From positions 62,001 through 126,000 of the forward strand of contig NZ_BDBH01000013.1 of the NCBI RefSeq assembly GCF_001612885.1: a DNA stretch of 64,000 nucleotides, read 5' to 3'. The translations under genes were made by a program, and so were the position numbers. Position 1 is the stretch's first letter, and each line of letters starts with the position of its first letter. The notes beneath the pieces were generated by a model that was given only the letters and a program-made list of their open reading frames with translations, made no database searches and was not told the origin of the DNA. Below, piece after piece: positions 60,964 to 64,000 of this stretch. The stretch comes from Nocardia harenae NBRC 108248. Lineage in GTDB: Bacteria > Actinomycetota > Actinomycetes > Mycobacteriales > Mycobacteriaceae.

Positions 60964-62220
60964 ATGAGCACGCCACCGATCCACCGGCCCCTGGCCGGTA
61001 ACCGGCTGCCGGTGCTGGTGTATGTGCTGGCAGCCGGGATCTTCCTGATGGGCACGACCGAGTTCATGATCGCCGGGCTGCTGCCGGATGTGGCGGGCGA
61101 CCTCGGTGTCGACATCGCTCGCGCCGGGTTGCTGGTGACCGCGTTCGCGATCGGCATGATCCTCGGACCGCCGGTGATGGCGCTGGCCACGCTACGGCTG
61201 CCCGCGCGAGCCACCCTGATCGGTGCACTGGCGGTGTTCGCCGCCGGGCACCTCGTGGCCGCGCTCAGCGACGCGTTCACCGTCGTCACGGTCTCGCGGG
61301 TGGTCACTGCCCTGGCGACCGGCACGTTCTGGGCGACAGGCGCGGTGGTCGCGGCGGGGGTCGCCGGTCCGGGCGCGAGCGCCAGGGCGCTGGCGGTGAT
61401 GTCGGGCGGATTGAGCCTGGCCGTGGTCGCGGGCGTGCCGCTGGGCACGTTCGCCGGACAGTTCACCGGCTGGCGCGGCCCATTCTGGATCCTGGCCGTG
61501 CTCGCGGTACCCGCGGGCGTCGCGGTGCTGCGGTTCACCCCGCGCTCGTTCGGCAACGACGAGGATCCGGTGCCGGTGCGCGCCGAGATCGCCGCGGTGC
61601 GGCGGTGGCGGGTGTGGGCGGTGCTGGCCGCGATCACGTTGGCCCAGGCCGGATTCCTCGGCGCCTACAGCTTCATCAGCCCGCTGCTGACCGACCGCGC
61701 CGGAATCTCCACCGCGGCGGTGCCGCTGGTGCTGGCCGGGTTCGGGCTCGGCGCACTGAGCGGGACCGCTCTCGGCGGGCGGGTGGGTGACCGGTGGGGG
61801 CTGGGCACCATCGCCACCGCCATCGCCGCGACGTCGATCCTGCTGCTCGTGCTCGCCGCCACCGCGAGCCATTCCGCGATCGTGGTGGCCATCGTGGTCC
61901 TGCTCGGCGCCTCCGGGCTGGGTGCGAACCCGGTCCTGATCGCCCAGACCATGCGGTTCGCCGGTGCAGGCTCGCGGCTGGCGTCGTCGCTGGCGACCGC
62001 CGCGTTCAACCTCGGCACCGCCGCCGGATCGGCCCTGGCCGCCACCACCCTGTCCACCGCGCTCGGCCGCACCGGCCCCGCCGTGCTCGGCGCCGCGCTC
62101 ACCGCCACCGCACTGATCCCGATCGCCGTCCTCGCCGCCGCCCGCGCCCCGAGAACGGGCGACGACACGCCGCCGCGACCCGGGCACCGGCCCGGACGCG
62201 CTCTGCTCGGGGTGAGCTGA
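60964..62220 (+). CDS. MFS exporter of the DHA1 family (sugar/drug efflux type)
   Basis: A 418-residue protein with about twelve hydrophobic helices. FLMGTTEFMIAGLLPDVAGDL near residue 28 is the signature of the DHA1 group (AraJ, NepI, Cmr-like). It likely exports a small molecule, perhaps the inducer sensed by the divergent regulator. GAGGTGAG directly precedes the ATG at 60964. The hydrolase gene follows after 138 nt. Substrate is unknown; chloramphenicol-type drugs or sugars are possible. Confidence 0.85.
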   Translation: MSTPPIHRPLAGNRLPVLVYVLAAGIFLMGTTEFMIAGLLPDVAGDLGVDIARAGLLVTAFAIGMILGPPVMALATLRLPARATLIGALAVFAAGHLVAALSDAFTVVTVSRVVTALATGTFWATGAVVAAGVAGPGASARALAVMSGGLSLAVVAGVPLGTFAGQFTGWRGPFWILAVLAVPAGVAVLRFTPRSFGNDEDPVPVRAEIAAVRRWRVWAVLAAITLAQAGFLGAYSFISPLLTDRAGISTAAVPLVLAGFGLGALSGTALGGRVGDRWGLGTIATAIAATSILLLVLAATASHSAIVVAIVVLLGASGLGANPVLIAQTMRFAGAGSRLASSLATAAFNLGTAAGSALAATTLSTALGRTGPAVLGAALTATALIPIAVLAAARAPRTGDDTPPRPGHRPGRALLGVS

Positions 62221-62358
62221 ACGATGGCCGGCTCGATAGCCCCGACAGCAGCCACCACCCGAACACCCACCACCGCGACGTGGCCGACGATGACCAGCTC
62301 GCCACCGAACCCCTGCTCACCCTCCGACCTCTCCGAACACCGCGCCAGGAGCACCACC

Positions 62359-63489
62359 ATGAACACGAAGACCACACCGCATCGACCTTCCCGCCGCTGG
62401 GCGCGCGTCAGCGGAGCCGGCATCGCCGCGCTCGCCGTCCTGGCGGCATCGGCCTGCTCCGGCGTCGACACCACCACCTCGGCTGCGCCCCCGGCCCCGA
62501 TCGCGGGCCTGGCACCCGGGGATCTGTCTCGCGGCGCGGACAACTTCTACACCAGCGACAAGGTCACCACGACCCCCGTGACGTTCGAGAACCAGTACCG
62601 GATGGAGGTCACCGGCACCCTGTTCATCCCCGAGGACCTCGCCCCGGGCACCCGCGCCGCCGCCATGGTCGTCGGACACCCCATGGGCGCGGTCAAGGAA
62701 CAATCCGCGAGCCTCTACGCCACCAGGTTGGCCGAACAGGGCTTCGTCACCCTCGCCGTGGATACCGCCTTCTGGGGCGGCAGCGACGGCAACCCCCGCA
62801 ACGCCGTGGCCCCGGACATCTATACCGAAACCTTCTCCGCCGGCGTCGACTACCTCCGCACCCAGGACACCGTCGATCCCGAACGCATCGGCGCGCTCGG
62901 CATCTGCGGCTCCGGCAGCTTCGTCATCTCCGCCGCCAAGATCGATCCCCGGATCAAAGCCGTCGCCACCGTGAGCATGTACGACATGGGCGCGGCCAAC
63001 CGCGACGGACTCGGCCACTCCGTCACCGCCGAGCAGCGCAGGCAGATCATCGCCAGGGCCGCCGCCCAGCGCGACGCCGAATTCCGCGGCGGACCGGTCG
63101 AATACACCGGCGGCACCGTGCACGAACTGACCGAGACCTCGACCCCGGTCGAGCGCGAGTTCTACGATTTCTACCGCACCGGGCGCGGCGCGGTCACCCC
63201 GGAGGGCGCCACCGCCGACACCACCACCCACCCGACGCTGTCGAGCAACACCAAGTTCATGAATTTCTACCCGTTCAACGACATCGAGACCATCTCCCCA
63301 CGCCCGATGCTGTTCATCACCGGCGAGAACGCCCACTCCCGCGAGTTCAGCGAAGAGGCCTACCGCCTCGCCGGCGACCACAAGGAGCTGGTCGTCGTCC
63401 CCGGCGCCGGACACGTCGACCTCTACGATCGCACCGAGCTCATCCCCTTCGACACACTGACCGCCTTCTACCGCCAGAACCTGACCTGA
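62359..63489 (+). CDS. Secreted dienelactone hydrolase-like alpha/beta hydrolase
   Basis: A 376-residue protein with a signal sequence (basic start, hydrophobic 17-31) ending AASAC, a weak lipobox with Cys33. The hydrolase domain has FIPEDLAPGTRAAAMVVGHPMG and the nucleophile motif GICGSGSF, where Cys183 replaces the usual serine, as in dienelactone hydrolases; the C-terminal GAGHVDLYD supplies the histidine. ATG at 62359 follows AGGAG with 7 nt spacing; an in-frame start at 62224 would put 45 residues before the signal peptide and is rejected. Substrate unknown. It belongs with the MFS, cupin and aldo/keto reductase genes. Confidence 0.85.
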   Translation: MNTKTTPHRPSRRWARVSGAGIAALAVLAASACSGVDTTTSAAPPAPIAGLAPGDLSRGADNFYTSDKVTTTPVTFENQYRMEVTGTLFIPEDLAPGTRAAAMVVGHPMGAVKEQSASLYATRLAEQGFVTLAVDTAFWGGSDGNPRNAVAPDIYTETFSAGVDYLRTQDTVDPERIGALGICGSGSFVISAAKIDPRIKAVATVSMYDMGAANRDGLGHSVTAEQRRQIIARAAAQRDAEFRGGPVEYTGGTVHELTETSTPVEREFYDFYRTGRGAVTPEGATADTTTHPTLSSNTKFMNFYPFNDIETISPRPMLFITGENAHSREFSEEAYRLAGDHKELVVVPGAGHVDLYDRTELIPFDTLTAFYRQNLT

Positions 63490-63519
63490 CCAGCGACAGC
63501 GCGCAGAACAGGAGACACC

Positions 63520-63957
63520 GTGAGCGACAACGTATTCGACCAGATCTTCCCGCTCGGGGAACCCAACGACGCCTACGCGCAGTACTTCATCGGCCAGAGC
63601 TACAATGCTCCGCTGACGGGTGGGAGCGTTCCGGTCGCCAACATCACCTTCGAACCCGGATGCCGCAACAACTGGCACATCCACCACGGCACCGACGGTG
63701 GCGGCGATCAGATTCTGCTGTGCACGGCCGGGTCCGGTTGGTACCAGGCCGAGGGTGCGGAACCGGTCAGCATGACGCCGGGAACCACCGTCCGCGTGCC
63801 TGCGGGCACCAAGCACTGGCACGGCGCGACCGCCGGCTCGTGGTTCTCCCACCTGGCCTTCATCACCCCGGGCGAGAACGTCAGCAACGAATGGCTCGAA
63901 CCGGTCACCGACGAGGTCTACAGCAAACTGCCGACGACGAACGGAGACAACGCATGA
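63520..63957 (+). CDS. Small cupin-domain protein
   Basis: A 145-residue single-domain cupin. Motif 1 NNWHIHHGTDGGGDQILLCTAG gives metal ligands (H, H, Q/E region) and motif 2 is PAGTKHWHGATAG. Such small cupins act as isomerases, dioxygenases or quercetinase-like proteins and are often next to aldo/keto reductases and hydrolases. GTG at 63520 with AGGAG 8 nt upstream. Its stop overlaps the next start by 4 nt. Confidence 0.87.
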   Translation: MSDNVFDQIFPLGEPNDAYAQYFIGQSYNAPLTGGSVPVANITFEPGCRNNWHIHHGTDGGGDQILLCTAGSGWYQAEGAEPVSMTPGTTVRVPAGTKHWHGATAGSWFSHLAFITPGENVSNEWLEPVTDEVYSKLPTTNGDNA

Positions 63958-64000
63958 CCATCCTGACCGAGACCTACACCCTGTCCAACGGTGTCGAGAT
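63954..64000 (+). CDS. Start of an aldo/keto reductase (cut by window edge)
   Basis: Only 15 complete codons are visible, MTILTETYTLSNGVE. The Y-T-L-S-N-G-V-E run matches the opening of many aldo/keto reductases (usually followed by IPxLGFGT). The ATG overlaps the cupin stop. Identification rests on this short stretch and on context. Confidence 0.5.
   Translation, partial: MTILTETYTLSNGVE

Noticed and set aside
1..64000. CRISPR arrays, tRNA or rRNA genes, insertion sequences, phage genes
   Set aside because: No regularly spaced repeats, cloverleaf-like sequences, transposases or integrases were recognised.

Overview
The window is high-GC DNA from a mycolic-acid actinomycete, most likely Nocardia or a close relative (inference). 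Reasons: a Pup-proteasome locus, gene order resembling the M. tuberculosis Rv2110c-Rv2125 region (prcB, pup, dop, mpa, an LppK-like lipoprotein, trmI, a RecB-type nuclease, hisG-hisE, metH, PAC2), a DesA3-type desaturase with its reductase, mycofactocin genes, and many GTG starts and 4-nt start/stop overlaps. No tRNA, rRNA, insertion sequence, integrase or CRISPR array was recognised.

Layout. 1-10.8 kb: the pupylation/proteasome block (prcB partial, pup, dop, later mpa), interrupted by a YidC-like insertase pair, a NUDIX hydrolase, an AIM24-family protein, an ArsC-like protein and a secreted cyclophilin; then an MTB12/LppK-like lipoprotein, trmI and a RecB-type nuclease. 10.8-14.4 kb: a TetR regulator, a YeiH-type exporter with a 44-aa membrane peptide translationally coupled upstream, and hisE-hisG. 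14.4-18 kb: a compact operon of a 2OG-Fe oxygenase, a methyltransferase and a carnitine-acyltransferase homologue. 18-26.3 kb: HAD phosphatase, membrane Ser/Thr kinase, metH, PAC2. 26.3-30.5 kb: a resolvase-like small protein divergent from an XRE regulator, a VanY-type peptidase and class I fumarase. 30.6-36.3 kb: MarR regulator, desaturase reductase and desaturase, then mftD-mftE divergent from mftR, without the mycofactocin precursor or radical-SAM genes.

36.3-41 kb: a complete stressosome operon (RsbR, RsbS, RsbT, an RsbX-like phosphatase and a PAS-GAF-PP2C-HATPase output protein) with no sigma factor beside it. 41-43.7 kb: a 47-aa peptide gene divergent from a chorismate-lyase-like protein, a PhzS-like flavin monooxygenase and a DoxX membrane protein. 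43.9-59.8 kb: a biosynthetic cluster: a free-standing protein resembling only the N-terminal part of an adenylation domain, a 4301-aa trimodular NRPS (C-A-T-E-C-A-T-C-A-T-E-TE), and a DrrABC-type exporter. 59.9-64 kb: an XRE/MmyB-type regulator divergent from an MFS exporter, a secreted dienelactone-hydrolase-like protein, a cupin and the start of an aldo/keto reductase.

The parts most likely to hold undescribed biology are the NRPS cluster with its adenylation-domain fragment, the oxygenase/methyltransferase/acyltransferase operon, the chorismate-lyase/PhzS pair with its divergent peptide, and the mycofactocin remnant. All family assignments come from reading sequence motifs and from memory of the families; no database search was run.
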